Shown here in pieces: positions 33,161-45,769 of a DNA stretch of 64,000 nt. Location of the stretch: NCBI RefSeq assembly GCF_003086295.3, contig NC_092053.1, forward strand, positions 83,637,671 to 83,701,670. The letters are read 5' to 3'. Under the pieces are notes generated by a model. That model did no database searches. It saw only the letters and a program-made list of their open reading frames with translations, and was not told where the DNA came from. Every line of letters begins with the position of its first letter. Position 1 is the stretch's first letter. This stretch comes from Arachis hypogaea. Taxonomy: Eukaryota > Streptophyta > Magnoliopsida > Fabales > Fabaceae. Position numbers and translations under genes: made by a program.

Positions 33161-33686
33161 CAAGCAGATCTTTGGTACAGGAACACCACAGACACATCCC
33201 TCAAGGCTCAAACCCTTGGTGCCTAGCCTCTTTTCTTGCTATTTTTTTTCTTTTATTCTTCAACTTTGATTGTTCTTTCCCTTTTTCTTATTAGGATCTT
33301 ATTATTTAGCTAGTCTCAGGGGTATGTTCAAAGCATAGTATTCATGACAGATAGTTGTCTTCCCACCTTGTGGTTGAACCAACTTAGCTAACTTATGACC
33401 ACACAACAAACTCAGAAACTTACTCCATAGTATGAACTCCACTCTGGTCTTTTATAAAACACTCATTCTCTTTTCATTTGATTCAAAAGGACAAGCATAC
33501 AGATAAGTAAGGAGATGATGCAGTAATGACATTCTGACTAGCCAACACAGCCCTAATCAACAAAAAGTTTAAAAGACAGAATTGAAAAAGGTTCAAACTA
33601 TCATGGAAGCATGTTCTATCTCATACAAGATCTTTCTTATTTAAAGCATAGAAAAAGATGGACCAAAGAAGGAACTCCACCACCTT
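33161..33686 (-). other. Element E 3' internal region, second part
   Basis: Continues from 23605 after removal of G: CAAGCAGATC, then the same non-coding text as in element I near 28075-28600. The short + ORF 33611-33892 is antisense to the PF20167 remnant and not supported. Confidence 0.8.
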
Positions 33687-34300
33687 TTATTCATGTAGTT
33701 GCCCATGCTTTCCTCCTTGCTTGTCCTCTTTGTGTCCCTCTTGAATGCTCGTACTCCCACTCCCTTTGCTCTTTCCAATCAACTTCTTCCAGAAACCACC
33801 ATCTTCCATCTTCTTCTTTAGTGTTTCCTTCTGCTGTTTCACTTTCCTTTCTTCTTGTTCTACAAAATCTTTTTGAACCTCATTATAGGTAGGGATAGCA
33901 TAGTGTAGATGATGCATATGACTAGACATGTAGTTTAATTTGGCTTGAGTGTTTACGTTGAACTCCTCCCTATATAGTTGCCGTCCTTCATTAAGTACAG
34001 TGAACTCATTGAATGCTTTCATCTGAGCTATTTGCCGCTGATTGAGTTCTTGCAAGTGCTTATCTTGACGTTCTTGCCTCTCAGTAACTTGGTGGATGGC
34101 TTGAGTGAGCTGGGAGTAGTGTTCCTGTTGCTGCTCCATTTGTTGTTTCTGCCACTCTTCTTGTTGGCTCATCCAGTTGGACTGAAGGTTTAGTATTTGC
34201 TCTTGTCCTTCCATATGTCTCATCCCCAAATCTTTAATGGCTCTTAGAAGGTGATTCATATTCAAGTTGGCTGGGTCATGATGTTCTTCTTGTTGATCAA
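33687..34300 (-). pseudogene. C-terminal part of the PF20167-type ORF of element E
   Basis: About 200 codons corresponding to the second half of the ORF in element I: NWMSQQEEWQKQQMEQQQEH against QQGEWQRQMMEQQLSQGQQW, and YREEFNVNTQAKLNYM against YMSETGHHINTQARLGYL. It ends with a basic segment (KKLIGKSKGSGS). The N-terminal half is absent because the internal region is joined to the right LTR at 34292-34299, where TTGATCAA is shared by both sides. Probably long coiled-coil; no function can be given. Confidence 0.75.
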
Positions 34301-36550
34301 GCAACTTTAATTAGAAGAATGTTCTAGTTGAGCGAACCAGAATTTGAGTTGAGAATTACAGAAAATTAAATGGCGGGAAAGTAAATACCAGAAATAGTAA
34401 ATGCTGGAATTAAAGAGCTGAATGTAAATGGCGGAAAGTAAATTGCAGAATCTTAAATGGGAATGGGGTAATTGCTCATAAAAGTAAATGGCAAGAATTA
34501 AAGAGAATGGGTAAGATCAGAAATGGGGAGTTCATTGGGCTCAGGAGATGTTGCATTCTCCGGATCAAGTTTATTTTTATCTCTTCCTCAATCAATGCAT
34601 TCATTGATCTCCTTGGCAATCTTAAGTGATTGAAACACAATTTCTTGTAATTCAATCTCTCAAATCTTGATCAATAGCCAATTCCTTGGTCAATTGTTCA
34701 TGAGAAGAGATGAAGTATGGTCACTGATTATACCACATGCATTTCCTAAATCAAGTGTTGGAAGGATTATAGTCACATATCCATCCAAACCCAATTTGGT
34801 CCAGCATGAGAAAGCATTTCTAGTATGATCCCTTCATTCCTCTTTCAAGGTTCAGAAGAGATCCAAGTATGAATAGCTTCTTTTCCAAGATAACTACCCA
34901 ATTGGATGAAGATCGAAAGCTTTCTAGTAAAATCGAGAGAAAAGATTGAACAAGTAGAATGAAAACTAAAATTGATCCATCAAATTACAACAGAGCTCCC
35001 TAACCCAATGAAAGGGGTTTAGTTGTTCATAGCTCTGGAAAATGAAAACAAAGATGGAGAATACATGCTGAAAGTAAACTAGAAGTGCAGAGAATGTAAA
35101 ATACATAGAGTAGTTCTAGGCCAAAGGCTCCCTAAAGTTTCCAGCTCTCACAACTAATTCAAAGCTACTCCTATATATACTACTCTTCTGATCTTCTAGT
35201 TGACTCTTCAAGTCTTGGGTATGGGCCTTTGGATCCGGAGTTTGAAGCAGTTATCTTCATCATTGGACTTAGCTTTGCTTGCAGAGAGAAAGTGTGAAGT
35301 AGGCAGGGACTTTTAGCTCAGGACGTTAGTGGTGTTAACGTTAAGTGAAAGAGTGGGTTCGAGAACGTTAGTTACAATCACCTTTTTCACTAACGTTGCT
35401 CACCCAAGTATGAGCCGCGTTAACCTCAACGTTAGTGGCACAAACATTACCACTAACGTTGCCTCTTGGTCTTTCGCACACGTTATTGGGACTTACCTTT
35501 CCCAATAACGTTGATAAACCTCCCCCTTCCCTACGTTAGAGTCCACGTTAACTTAGTTAACGTGGCTCTTAACATAAGCTTGGCAATCCTTCAAAAACGT
35601 TAGTGACACTTACCTTTGTCACTAACGTTCCAATGTGCCCCTCTTTCTCACATTAGAGTCCATGTTAACTAAGTTAACGTGGCTTCTAACGTAGTCATGC
35701 TAGCCATCTCCAACGTTAGTGGCAAAGGTGAGTGTCACTAACGTTGGCTCATCATCTCTTTATCCACGTTAGCTTCCACGTTAACTAAGTTAACGTGGGA
35801 GTTAACGTTGCTCATGGTGGCTCTTGGTGGTTCACCCCAACGTTAGTGACAAAGGTAAGTGTCACTAACGTTGGCGACCAATTGCTCTCTCCACGTTAGC
35901 TTCCACGTTAACTAAGTTAACGTGGGAGTTAACGTGGCTTATGGAAGCTTGGCCAACATTAGTGACAAAGGTGAATGTCACTAACGTTGGCTTCCCTTTT
36001 GCTTTTTAACGTTAGAAGCCACGTTAACTAAGTTAACATGGCAACTAACGTGGCCAATTATAAGCTTGGTCCAACGTTAGTGACAAAGGGGAGTGTCACT
36101 AACGTTGGCCTTATTGTCTTCTTCCACGTTAGAGTTCACGTTAACTAAGTTAACGTGACTCTTAACGTGGGATATTATGGCTTCGAGGGCGTTATTGGCG
36201 ATTACTTTTCTCATTAACTTTGCAAGTTATCTCCCATTCCACGTTAGAGGTCACGTTAGTTAGATTAACGTGGCTGCTAACGTGGTTCTTCCTTGCTTTT
36301 TTTGTCCTGAAATCAAGCAATAAAGTGCATCAAAGTTCTAATCCAAGTCATGGGAAATGCAACATCCAATTTCTCATTAAATTCATGCAAAATCCTCATG
36401 AAATCATGTAAAGTGCACAATTTATGCTTTGAATCAAGATGTAAGTGAATATCTACCCAAAAAGAGCTTATTTTCTAAGAAAATGCATGAAACTACCCTA
36501 AAAACAGTAAAGAAAAGGTCAGTGAAACTGGCCAAAATGCTCTGGCATCA
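34293..36550 (-). repeat. Element E 5' LTR, first ~100 bp missing
   Basis: The text starts in the LTR at TTGATCAAGCAACTTTAATT and runs to TCTGGCATCA at 36550. TATA (minus) at 35170-35179, hairpin array 35320-36290. The missing start, primer site, leader, gag and protease were removed together with the front of the PF20167 ORF. CATCC at 36551-36555 should be the right target duplication; the left copy lies outside the window. ORFs 36220-36411 and 36429-36647 are LTR sequence. Confidence 0.88.
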
Positions 36551-37472
36551 CATCCTCAACATCACTCTCCTTTTTAACATCCCTTCCAAACTTCGTGAAA
36601 GATGGCTCGTCAACTTGAGGTTCCTTTATGTGCTCAACATATCCTAAACATTCAACCAGTACTTCCTTTTGTTCACTAATTTCTACCTCCTCCTCTTGTT
36701 GTACTTCTTGTTTCAATTCCTCCTCCTTACCATGGAGCTTCAAGTTCACTCCCCCACTAAGCTCGTTGGTTGCTTCTCCACATTCAACAATGGGGTGCCT
36801 TGATCGCATAGGCTTAGGCAAGATGAGACCATGTTACTAATTGCTTCTACCATGATAGCCATTTTTATCTTAACTCCGCAAACTTCTTTTCATCCTCCTG
36901 TTGTCGCCTTAAGATATGAGATTCAAGATCTCTCAATTCCAACATGGGGGCTTCATCGGGAGGTGATAGTGGAAGAGAGAATTCATTGTTTGAGGGAAGG
37001 TTGTTATAATCAGAAGGTGGTTCATATTGGTGAAATTCTTGAGGTGGTGTGTATGGACCTTGTGTTTCATGGGAGTATTGATGTTGAGGGTCTAGACGCG
37101 GTTCATATGGTGGTTAGTATGGTGGGTATGGTTGGGGTCATATAGAGATAAATGGTGGTAGTAGGCTAGTGAGTAAGGTGGTTCAAAATTATGTTGCGGA
37201 GGGGGTGCGTATGCATGTGGTGGTTACGATTGACAATCACAATAAGGGTCATCACACACATTGGATTGGTATGCATTAGGATTAGGATTATATCCATATG
37301 AGTTCGGAGGGGGTTGTTGCCAAGAAGGTTGTCCTTGAGCTTGGGGTTCCTCCCATCTTTGATTTCCAAATCCATGATGCACATCCTCATTAAAGCTTCC
37401 ATTTCCTACAACATAGTTTGAACTACACTCATAGCCAAAAGGATGAGAATTCATAGTGATAAAAGAAGACAA
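36551..37472 (-). pseudogene. Gag-position ORF of element J, Pro/Tyr/His-rich, cut by E
   Basis: It starts near 37472 (an in-frame MNSHPFGYECSSNYVVGNGS follows six residues later). A segment rich in Pro, Asn, Tyr and Gln (QPSWQQPPPNSYGYNPNPNA) runs to a stop at 37224. The same frame, with more stops and probable small shifts, gives Tyr/Pro/His-rich text and then an acidic end with EELKQEVQQEEEVEISEQ that breaks at 36551, where E is inserted. I recognise the type from legume Athila-like elements, where it precedes gag, but cannot assign a domain. No catalytic motif is visible. Confidence 0.55.
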
Positions 37473-37610
37473 AAATGAAACTAATAAGAATCAAAGAGAA
37501 CAAAGTCCTACAACTAGCAAAAGCCAAAAAACAAACCAAAAATCAAGCTATTCACAATATATACAATAGCCAATGAAATAGCACCATTGATATCCCCGGC
37601 AATGGCGCCA
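37473..37610 (-). promoter_or_regulatory. Element J leader and primer binding site
   Basis: The minus strand reads TGGCGCCATTGCCGGGGATA at 37610-37591, three bases from the 5' LTR. It differs from the D site by one base inside the tRNA-matching part (GTTG to ATTG). The leader to the first ATG is only about 120 bp. Confidence 0.82.
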
Positions 37611-37613
37611 TTT

Positions 37614-39139
37614 TGATTTAGGGATAATTGTCGTGTCGGTATAGAATTTCACACAAAATGAATGAATTCTCGTTGCAAGCATAGTCCTACATCAACAAAC
37701 AATCCTCTCAATCAAAAATTTATGGTTTTGTCACAAGTACAAACCCCAATGAATTTATAACCGAAGTATTTAGACTCCGGGACGTCTCAGGATGATAGCA
37801 AAGAAGTGGTCATTATCGGCTATGAAGGGGTAAATGGGGGTTTGGTTGATAAAAGAGCATGAAATTAAATGAGCAAGACACGTAAATCAAACAAGCAATT
37901 AAAGAAAGCAACATAAAGGACTCTTGGCTAAGACTTAGGTAATCGAGATCACTATCCTGGTCAACAATTCAAATATTGATAATTATGCAGAACCGAGCTC
38001 ATTAGGTCTACTAACTAAAGCCTTAAGTACGTAATGTCTACTCCAAGGGTTGGTGTACGTCAAATGGCTTGATCAACATCAATCCATAAGTCCCAACATA
38101 GCTACTAATTGACTTAGTAGTAGGCTAGAGTCAATGGTTGTCAAATTAACAATTCAATGAAGCCCAAAGACTCAAGATCACTCAATCCCCTTAGCCTAGG
38201 CCAAGGGTTAAAAGAACTACTCAAAAACTATAGGAAACATTATATCAAACACCTAATGTGCAATAAAAGTATATATCACAAGATGCTAAAATTAAGGAGA
38301 CCCATAACTTCATAAACGAGAAATCAATAATAGCAAGCAAGATCAACATGAAAGAAACATCAACATCAAATTACATTAATTGTAAACTAAATCGAACATG
38401 AGTTCATCATCACAAAAGTAAGCAAAATAAGAAATCAACATTATAACTAAGAAAATCAAGATGTAAGCATGAGAGATTATAAAAGAAACAAGAAGAAATC
38501 AAGGAATTAAACATGGATCTATGACAATTTCACCTAATCCTAACCTAATTCTAGAGAGAAGAGGGAGCTTTTCTCTCTAGAAAACTAACTAAAGGCTCAT
38601 GTTGGCTAACTAATTGCTCCCCCTTTGCTTGGACTTCAATTCTGCATGAAATACACTCAGAAACAAGTTGGATTTGGGCCTAGGCAGCACAGAAATCGCC
38701 CCCAGCATTTTGCCTTTAAGTGGGTCAGGTGAGATCGATTGACTGTTTCTTCATCTGCGCGGACGCGGCATATACGCGTGCGCATCTCTAGGAAAAACCA
38801 CTTTTGCGTGTGCGCGCCTTGTATGCGTGCGCGTGCATCGATGAATTCCCAATTATTGTTTTTTCATGCATTCTCCACTTTGTATGCTATTCTCCTCACT
38901 TCTTCCATCCAATACTTGCCTTATGAACCTGAAATCACTCAACAAACACATCAAGGCATCGAATGGAATTAAAGTGAATCAAAATCTCCAGTTTAAGGGC
39001 CTAAAAAGCATGTTTTTACACTTAAGCACAATTTAAGGGAGAATTACAAAACCATGCTATTTCATTGAATAAATGTGGAAAAAGGTGATAAAATCCCCTA
39101 AAATAAGCACAAGATAAACCACAAAATCGGGGTTTATCA
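37614..39139 (-). repeat. Element J 5' LTR
   Basis: It runs from TGATTTAGGG to GGTTTATCA on + (1526 bp). The sense start TGATAAACC and the following GTGGTTTATCTTRTGCT text match the LTR of L, so J and L are of one family. A palindrome block with GCGTGCGC and ACGCG words lies at about 38755-38845. ACGTC (39140-39144) is the expected right target duplication in gag of H. The + ORF 38739-38972 is not supported. Confidence 0.8.
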
Positions 39140-40609
39140 ACGTCCATCGTGGTCTTCCGAACTGGAAATCACTGCCTTTCCTTCCTCTACAGGTTCGGCC
39201 ATGTTGGATGTGTAGATGGCCTTGCACTCTCTCTTTGGATTCTCTTCTATATTGCTTGGGAGAGTACTGGGATGGAGTTCAGTAACTCTTTTACTCAGTT
39301 GACCCACTTGTACCTCCAAATTTCTAATGGAGGACCTTGCTTCAGTCATTAAACTGAGAGTGGTCTTAGATAGATCTAAGACTACAGTTGCTAAGTCAGA
39401 GTGGCTCTGCTTAGAATTCTCTGTCTGTTGCTGAGAAGATGATGGAAAAGGTTTGCTATTGCCAAACCTACCATTATTGTTACTGAAGCCTTGATTAGGC
39501 TTCTATTTGATCCTTCCATGAAAAATTTGGATGATTCCTCCGTGAAGGATTATAGGTTTTCCATAGGATTCTCCCATTTAATTCACCTCTTCCATTCCAG
39601 GATTCTCAAGGTCATAGGCTTCTTCTTCAGAGGAAGCTTCCTTAGTACTGCCTGTTGCAGCTTGCATTCCAAACAGACTCTGAGAAATCATATTGACCTG
39701 CTGAGACAATATTTTGTTCTGAGCCAATATTGCATTTAGAGTATCAATCTCAAGAACTCTTTTCTTCTGAGTTGTCCCATTATTCACAGGATTCCTTTCA
39801 GAAGTGTACATGAACTGGATATTTGCAACCATTTCAATGAGTTCCTGGCTTCTACAGGCGTCTTCTTCAGATGAAGAGATCCTCTAGCAGAGTGGTCCAA
39901 TGACATCTTGGACAATTCAGAAAGAACCATCATAGAGTATACATATGATGCTCCATTCTGAAAATATGTCAGAAGGACACCTTCTGATCAATTACTTGTA
40001 TCTTTTCCAAGCTTCATAGAGGGATTCACCTTCCTTCTGTCTGAAGGTTTGGACTTCCACTCTAAGCTTGCTCAATTTTTGAGGTGGAAAGAATTTGGCC
40101 AAGAAAGCATTGACCAACTTTTCCTAAGAGTTCAGGCTATCTTTAGGTTGTGAGTCCAACCATGTCCTAGCTCTGTCTCTTACAGCAAAGGGGAAAAGCA
40201 TAAGTCTGTAGACCTCAGGATTAACCCCATTGGTCTTAACAGTATCACAGATTTGCAAGAATTTAGCGAAAAACTGATGAGGATTTTCTAATGGAAGTCC
40301 ATGAAACTTACAATTCTGTTGCATTAGAGAAATTAATTGAGGTTTAAGCTCAATGTTGTTTGCTCCAATTGCAGGAATTGAAATGCTCCTTCCACAGAAG
40401 TCAGAAGAGGGTGCAATAAATTCACCAAGCATCTTCCTTGCATCCCCACCATTGTTGTTGGGATCCGCCATCTCTTCTTCTTTTTCGAAAAATTCTGTCA
40501 GGTCCTCTCCAGAGTGTTGTGCTTTAGCTTCTCTTAGCCTCCTCTTTAGAGTCCTTTCAGGTTCCGGATCAGCTTCAACAAGAATGTTCTTATCCTTGCT
40601 CCTACTCAT
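39140..40609 (-). pseudogene. gag: Element H gag, cut by J and broken
   Basis: It starts MSRSKDKNILVEADPEPERT at 40609, preceded by the same leader text as C. Blocks in frame are IELKPQLISLMQQNCKFHGL, LMLFPFAVRDRARTWLDSQ, then TAG at 40124 where C has Trp, then FLAKFFPPQKL-like text, YTSERNPVNNG, QSLFGMQAATGSTKEASSEE and ELHPSTLPSNIEENPKRECK. Further stops (39578 and others) and small indels are present. The J insertion at 39140 removes the rest, so no protease is seen for H. Retrotrans_gag (PF03732) is clear. Confidence 0.85.
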
Positions 40610-42353
40610 ATAAAAAAGAAGAGAACATAAAAGAAGAGGAATCCTATATGTCACAGTATAGAGATTCCTTTATGTGAGTAGAATAATAGAAGAGTAGAAT
40701 AAAGAAGAGAGAAGATGAAGAATTCGAACACAGAGAGGGAGAGAGGGTTGGAGTTATAAGAAGAAGAGAAGTGTTAGTAAATAAATAAATAAATAAATAG
40801 AAAGAGATGAGAGAGAAAGAAGTCGAATTTTAAATTAAAATAAAAGGAAAATATTTTTATTTTATTTTAATTATTTGTTAGTATTTGAAATTTAAAAAGA
40901 GAAATAAAATAAAATTAAAATTTAAAATAAGTAGTAAATTTAAAAAGAATTTTGAAAAGATAAGATGTAACAAAAGATTTTGAAATTAAGTTTTGAAAAA
41001 GATATGATTGAAACTTATTTTGAAAAAGATTTGAAAAGGAAATTAAAAAGATTTGATTTTTGAAAATTAAAGTTGATTACTTGACTAACAAGAAACTAAG
41101 AGATATGATTCTAGAATTTAAAGAATGATCTTTTCTTTATAGGCAAGTAACAACATGAAATTTTTGAATCAAAATATTAATTGTTAGCATTAATTGCGAA
41201 AATATGAACTAAGAAAAAGATTTTGAAAATCAAATTTTTTAAAATTTACGAAAATATCTAAAAAAAATGAAAAAGGTTTGATTTTTGAAAAAAATTTAAA
41301 AAAGATAGAATTTTTAATTTGAAATTTTGACTTGACTAACAAGAAACAACTAAATTTTAAAAGTTTTTGACTAAATCAACTCAAATATTCGAAATTTATG
41401 AGTGAAATGAGGGAAAGATATTATTTTTTATTTTTTTTTAATTTTTAATGAGGAGAGAGAAAAACACAAAAATGAAACAAAATATAAAAATTTAAGATCC
41501 AAACAAAAATGCATGCAAGAACACTTTAAATGTCAAGATGAACACCAAGAACACTTTGAATGTCAAGATGAACAGCAAGAACTTATTTTTGAAAAATTTT
41601 TAAGAAAAGAAACACATGCAAGACACCAAACTTAAAAATTTTTAAACTTTAGACAATAAGAATTCAAAAATGCATATGAAAAACAAGAAAAGATACAAAA
41701 CAAGAAAAACACAAGATCAAACAAAGACAGTCATGAAGAACAACTTGAAGATCATGAAGAACACATGCATGGATTTTTTGAAAATTTAAAGAAAGATTAA
41801 AAAGATGCAATTGACACCAAACTTAAAATTTGACACAACACTTAAACATGAAATTATTGTGAATTTTTTTGGATTTTTCGAAAATTAATCAGGAAAAGAA
41901 AATAAAGAAATTCAAAATTTTTAATAAGAATTATAGGAATCATGCAATGTTAGTCTAAAGCTTCGGTCCCAAAATTTAGACATGGCTTAATAGCCAGCCA
42001 AACTTTATGTGAAAGATTCAGTCCAAAAGATTAGACATGGCCAATGGCCAGCCAAGCTTCAGCAGAGCATTACATACAACAGCCAAATTGATGGGAATCA
42101 AAAAGCTCCTGCAATGATAAGTGGAAGCCTCGGTCCAAAAGAATTTAGACATGGCTTAACAGCCAGCCAGGCTTCAACAGATTATGATGAAACTCTAGAA
42201 TTCATTCATAAAAATTCTGAAGAACAAAATAAAATTTTTGTATATTTTATTTATTTATTTTCTTTTAATTTTTCAAAAATAAAAAGCTTTAAAATAAAAT
42301 AAAATTACCTAATCTGAGCAACAAGATGAACCGCCAGTTGTCCAAACACGAAC
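40610..42353 (-). other. Element H leader, A/T-rich
   Basis: Complete leader of about 1.74 kb between gag and the primer site. It gives the reference order for the partial leaders of C and D: TTTTTGAAAA words, CATGCAAGACACCAAACTT at about 41610, a second GACACCAAACTT at about 41812, AGACATGGC/GCCAGCCA blocks at 41970-42180. No gene is seen; the + ORF 42009-42302 has no support. Confidence 0.8.
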
Positions 42354-42373
42354 AATCCCCAGCAATGGCGCCA
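42354..42373 (-). promoter_or_regulatory. Primer binding site of element H
   Basis: The minus strand reads TGGCGCCATTGCTGGGGATT, single copy, followed on + by AAAACT and the LTR start at 42380. It has two changes against the D site. Confidence 0.85.
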
Positions 42374-42379
42374 AAAACT

Positions 42380-42798
42380 TGGTAGGCGGAATCGTGATCT
42401 CAACACTTCTTCACAACTCCGCGTAACTGACCAGCAAGTGCACTGGGTCGTCCAAGTAATAAACCTTACGTGAGTAAGGGTCGATCCCACAGAGATTGTC
42501 AGCTTGAAGCAAGCTATGGTCATCTTTGTAAATCTCAGTCAGGCGGATTCAAATGGTCATGGAGTTTTGCAAATTAAAATATAAATAAAATATAAAATAA
42601 GATAAAGTTACTTATGTAATTCACTGGTGGGAATTTCAGATAAGCGTATGGAGATACTTTGTTGCTTATGAACCTCTGCTTTCCTATTGCCTTCTTCCAA
42701 CCATGCGTTACCTCCTTCCATGGCAAGCTATATGATCCTCTCGGATGAAAACAAATCCATATGCGCTGTCACCGCACGGCTAATCATCTGCCGGTTCC
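42380..42798 (-). repeat. Element H 5' LTR, left part, ending in the T2 target site
   Basis: It begins TGGTAGGCGGAATCG and follows the D LTR (GACCAGCAAGTGCACTGGG, then the conserved box with GTCGATCCCACAGAG). At 42794-42798 GTTCC is the left target duplication of T2; the LTR resumes at 47144. Confidence 0.85.
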
Positions 42799-43671
42799 TG
42801 TAACGACCCAACTTCCAGAACGTCATGATCGTACCAAAAGTAAGGTGTTACCAACCTGCTTTCCTTTATTAACTATTTACTATTGAGCCTTTAGTTCGAT
42901 ATCGCGATTCAATTTTATAGAAAATTCCATAAATTTTTTTTATTAATTAAAATCATACAGCAAACATCACCCAGTAATAATAATCACATAATTATTAATA
43001 CTAGTAAGAATTTAAATAAAATTCAAGTACAACTCCTATCCCTCTGCATACAATAAAAACAAAAGCTACAAAGGCGAGGAAATTCTATGAAAGAAACTTA
43101 AATTATAAACTTAACTCATGAATAAATTCTAGAATCGCCCGCAGCTTCAAACTGAGTTTTCGAACCTGTGTCACTAAAAGGGTGGAAGATTTTGGGGTGA
43201 GAACAAACCACACGTTCTCAGTAGGGAATGGGAATGCCGTAAAAGTAATAAAATAGAATGCAAATAATTAACATACTCAAGAAAACTATATTCCATCAAA
43301 CCTTTTGAATATACTCTTTCGAAGACTCTAAACTCATAACAGATTTCAATGACAAGATTAATTATATCAATCATTTTTCATCCACTTAATTAATTTTCAA
43401 TCACAACGTCAATTATTAATCTCTTTAAATAATTCAGAAACTAAAAGTACAAGCAAGAGACCTAATTCAACATACAAACAAATCACAACAAGACAAGAAG
43501 CATAATTACAAAGAAATAAAACAAGCAAACACAATCAAATGCAGATACACAAATAAGGATGATGCATGTCTAGCCCTAGTGCAGGTAATGAGCTCATTTG
43601 TCGGTTTCTACCCGCTCCCGACGTAACCCGAAGCAGCTGAAACGGGTATGGCTTTCCAGTTGGCTATACCC

Positions 43672-43862
43672 CTGTGTACAGGAAATAACCCCTCTGCCAC
43701 CACAGGGTCCACTGCACGCAGGAAATAACACGTCTGCTACTGCAGAGATGTATGCCGACACACCTTCTGTATACAGGAAATAACCCCTCTGCCACTACAG
43801 AAATGGAACAGGTGGTCACAGTACTTCTGTAGCAGGAAATAACCCCTCTGCCTTACAGAATT
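43672..43862. repeat. Tandem repeat with short stems in T2
   Basis: Four to five units contain CTGTRTACAG or CTGTAGCAG, GGAAATAACCCCTCTGCC and CTACAGA. It lies at the same relative place as the hairpin array of T1, about 870-1060 bp from TGTAACGACC, but the unit sequence differs. Confidence 0.7.
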
Positions 43863-45769
43863 AAAATATGGATCTGTACCGCAGGAAAGCATTCTCAGTG
43901 GTCGCACCACTATCTATCTGACTGCCTTCACACAGCAGATCATGACATAAACATTCTCATTACCATCATTTATTATCATTCTTATGCAGTACCTCTTTCT
44001 TTCTCTGTTCAATCATACTATATAAACTTTACATCTTTCACTTTTACAAAATCTTAGCTCAAACCATTTCTCTTTATCATTCGGAAAAGTAATCCTCCAT
44101 TTCAAGCCCAAAGCATAACTCTTTTTCATATTAAATTGAATTTAAAACATAATTCTTTTATTAAATAATTCAAACTTGAAACATAAACCTTTCCTTGATA
44201 ATTATAAATTTAAAATAGTATAATTCTTCTCTTATTTAGATAAAACACAAATAATATGATTTTTCAAGTTCAAATCTTCTAAAATAACTTTTCAAATAAA
44301 ACTTCAGAGTTTATAAAATTTCGGCAGCACCTCCCCTAAAACTCGAACTTAGCCACCCTTATGGGTTCCCTCTTTCTCAACATCTCATCAAACCTTTCTC
44401 AAAAATTATCACAGCAAATCAATCAGAAATTTAACAATCCGCAATAGTTAATAATTCAGCCATAATCCGCAACTTCCACATACTCCAAATATCCAACTTC
44501 AATTTGATCAATTCATAAATTATTTTAACCAAAGGACTAACAATTTTGCACTTTCCAAACACCCAAAACACATTATCACCTAACTTAACCAGAATCTTAG
44601 CAATATTGACACCAAAACACATTGAATATGTATTATTTACATAATTCCAGTTCTCTTATAATATGTTCACCCAAAAATTCTGCTCCATATAGTTTCCAAT
44701 TATCACAAGTTATCCTTATACTTTTAGAGTTACTGATTTTATCTCTAAATTCAGATTTCATAAAAAGTCAATTTAATAATCAAGCTTCAATCTTTTAACA
44801 GTTCTCAAACTTAATTCTAATTAATCATGAACCAACATTAACAACTACCAAAACCAATTTTAACCAGTCACAAGTCAGTTTCACAGCCAATCCGATACAT
44901 TAGATAACTAAAAACAACAAGAAGCACTTACTCTCAATAACCAGAGTATAGCCACACAACTCAACTAATTCAGTATAACCACATATAATCAGAACCTTTC
45001 AACAATCCCATCAAAATCTGAAGAACCAATATCAATTATAGCTTCAAACACTCACAACAAAGCTCAAAGACATTCACAGCCTCAAACCAAAGTAAATCTC
45101 ATCAGTTAATTACTCGTGATAACAAAGCCAGTCAATATCACAACCATAATCCAAATTCAATTCACATCCACATCTAACTTAAAACATAACTCAGAATAAT
45201 CATCGCAACTAACTTCTCTCAATTACATTTCATTCAATAATTAACTCATCATGTTTCAATTTAATAGGTAAAATTAAATGAATCACCATTTGAAGCTACA
45301 TTTCAACCAATTCTAACCTATCACAAATCCATTTTACAGCCATTCCAATATATTAAATTTCTAATTCAATATCAAACAATTCAAAGTAATTCATTCAGGA
45401 TCAGAATCTCAGCCAATTCATCGCCAAAATCAATAATTCGAAATACAATTCATAACCACATCTAATTTCAATTACAATTCAACATAATCACAACCACATT
45501 CAATTCTAATAATAAATCAAAATAATCACTCCAACTAACTATTCTCAAACATACTTCAAACAATTCACGTCAATTATTCAATCCTTAAACATTATTAACT
45601 ATTTGCAATTATCCGAATAACTTTATAGGCATTCTAAAATAAAAAATGTTTTAACTTTAAAAATAAATCCCCTAACTCAGAGTGTTGAAACCCACAGAAA
45701 TCAGAAGGACAGCAACGGCAATAAGTAGCATTACCGGTGAATCTGGCCCGGTTTTAGTAGTGTTTATCC

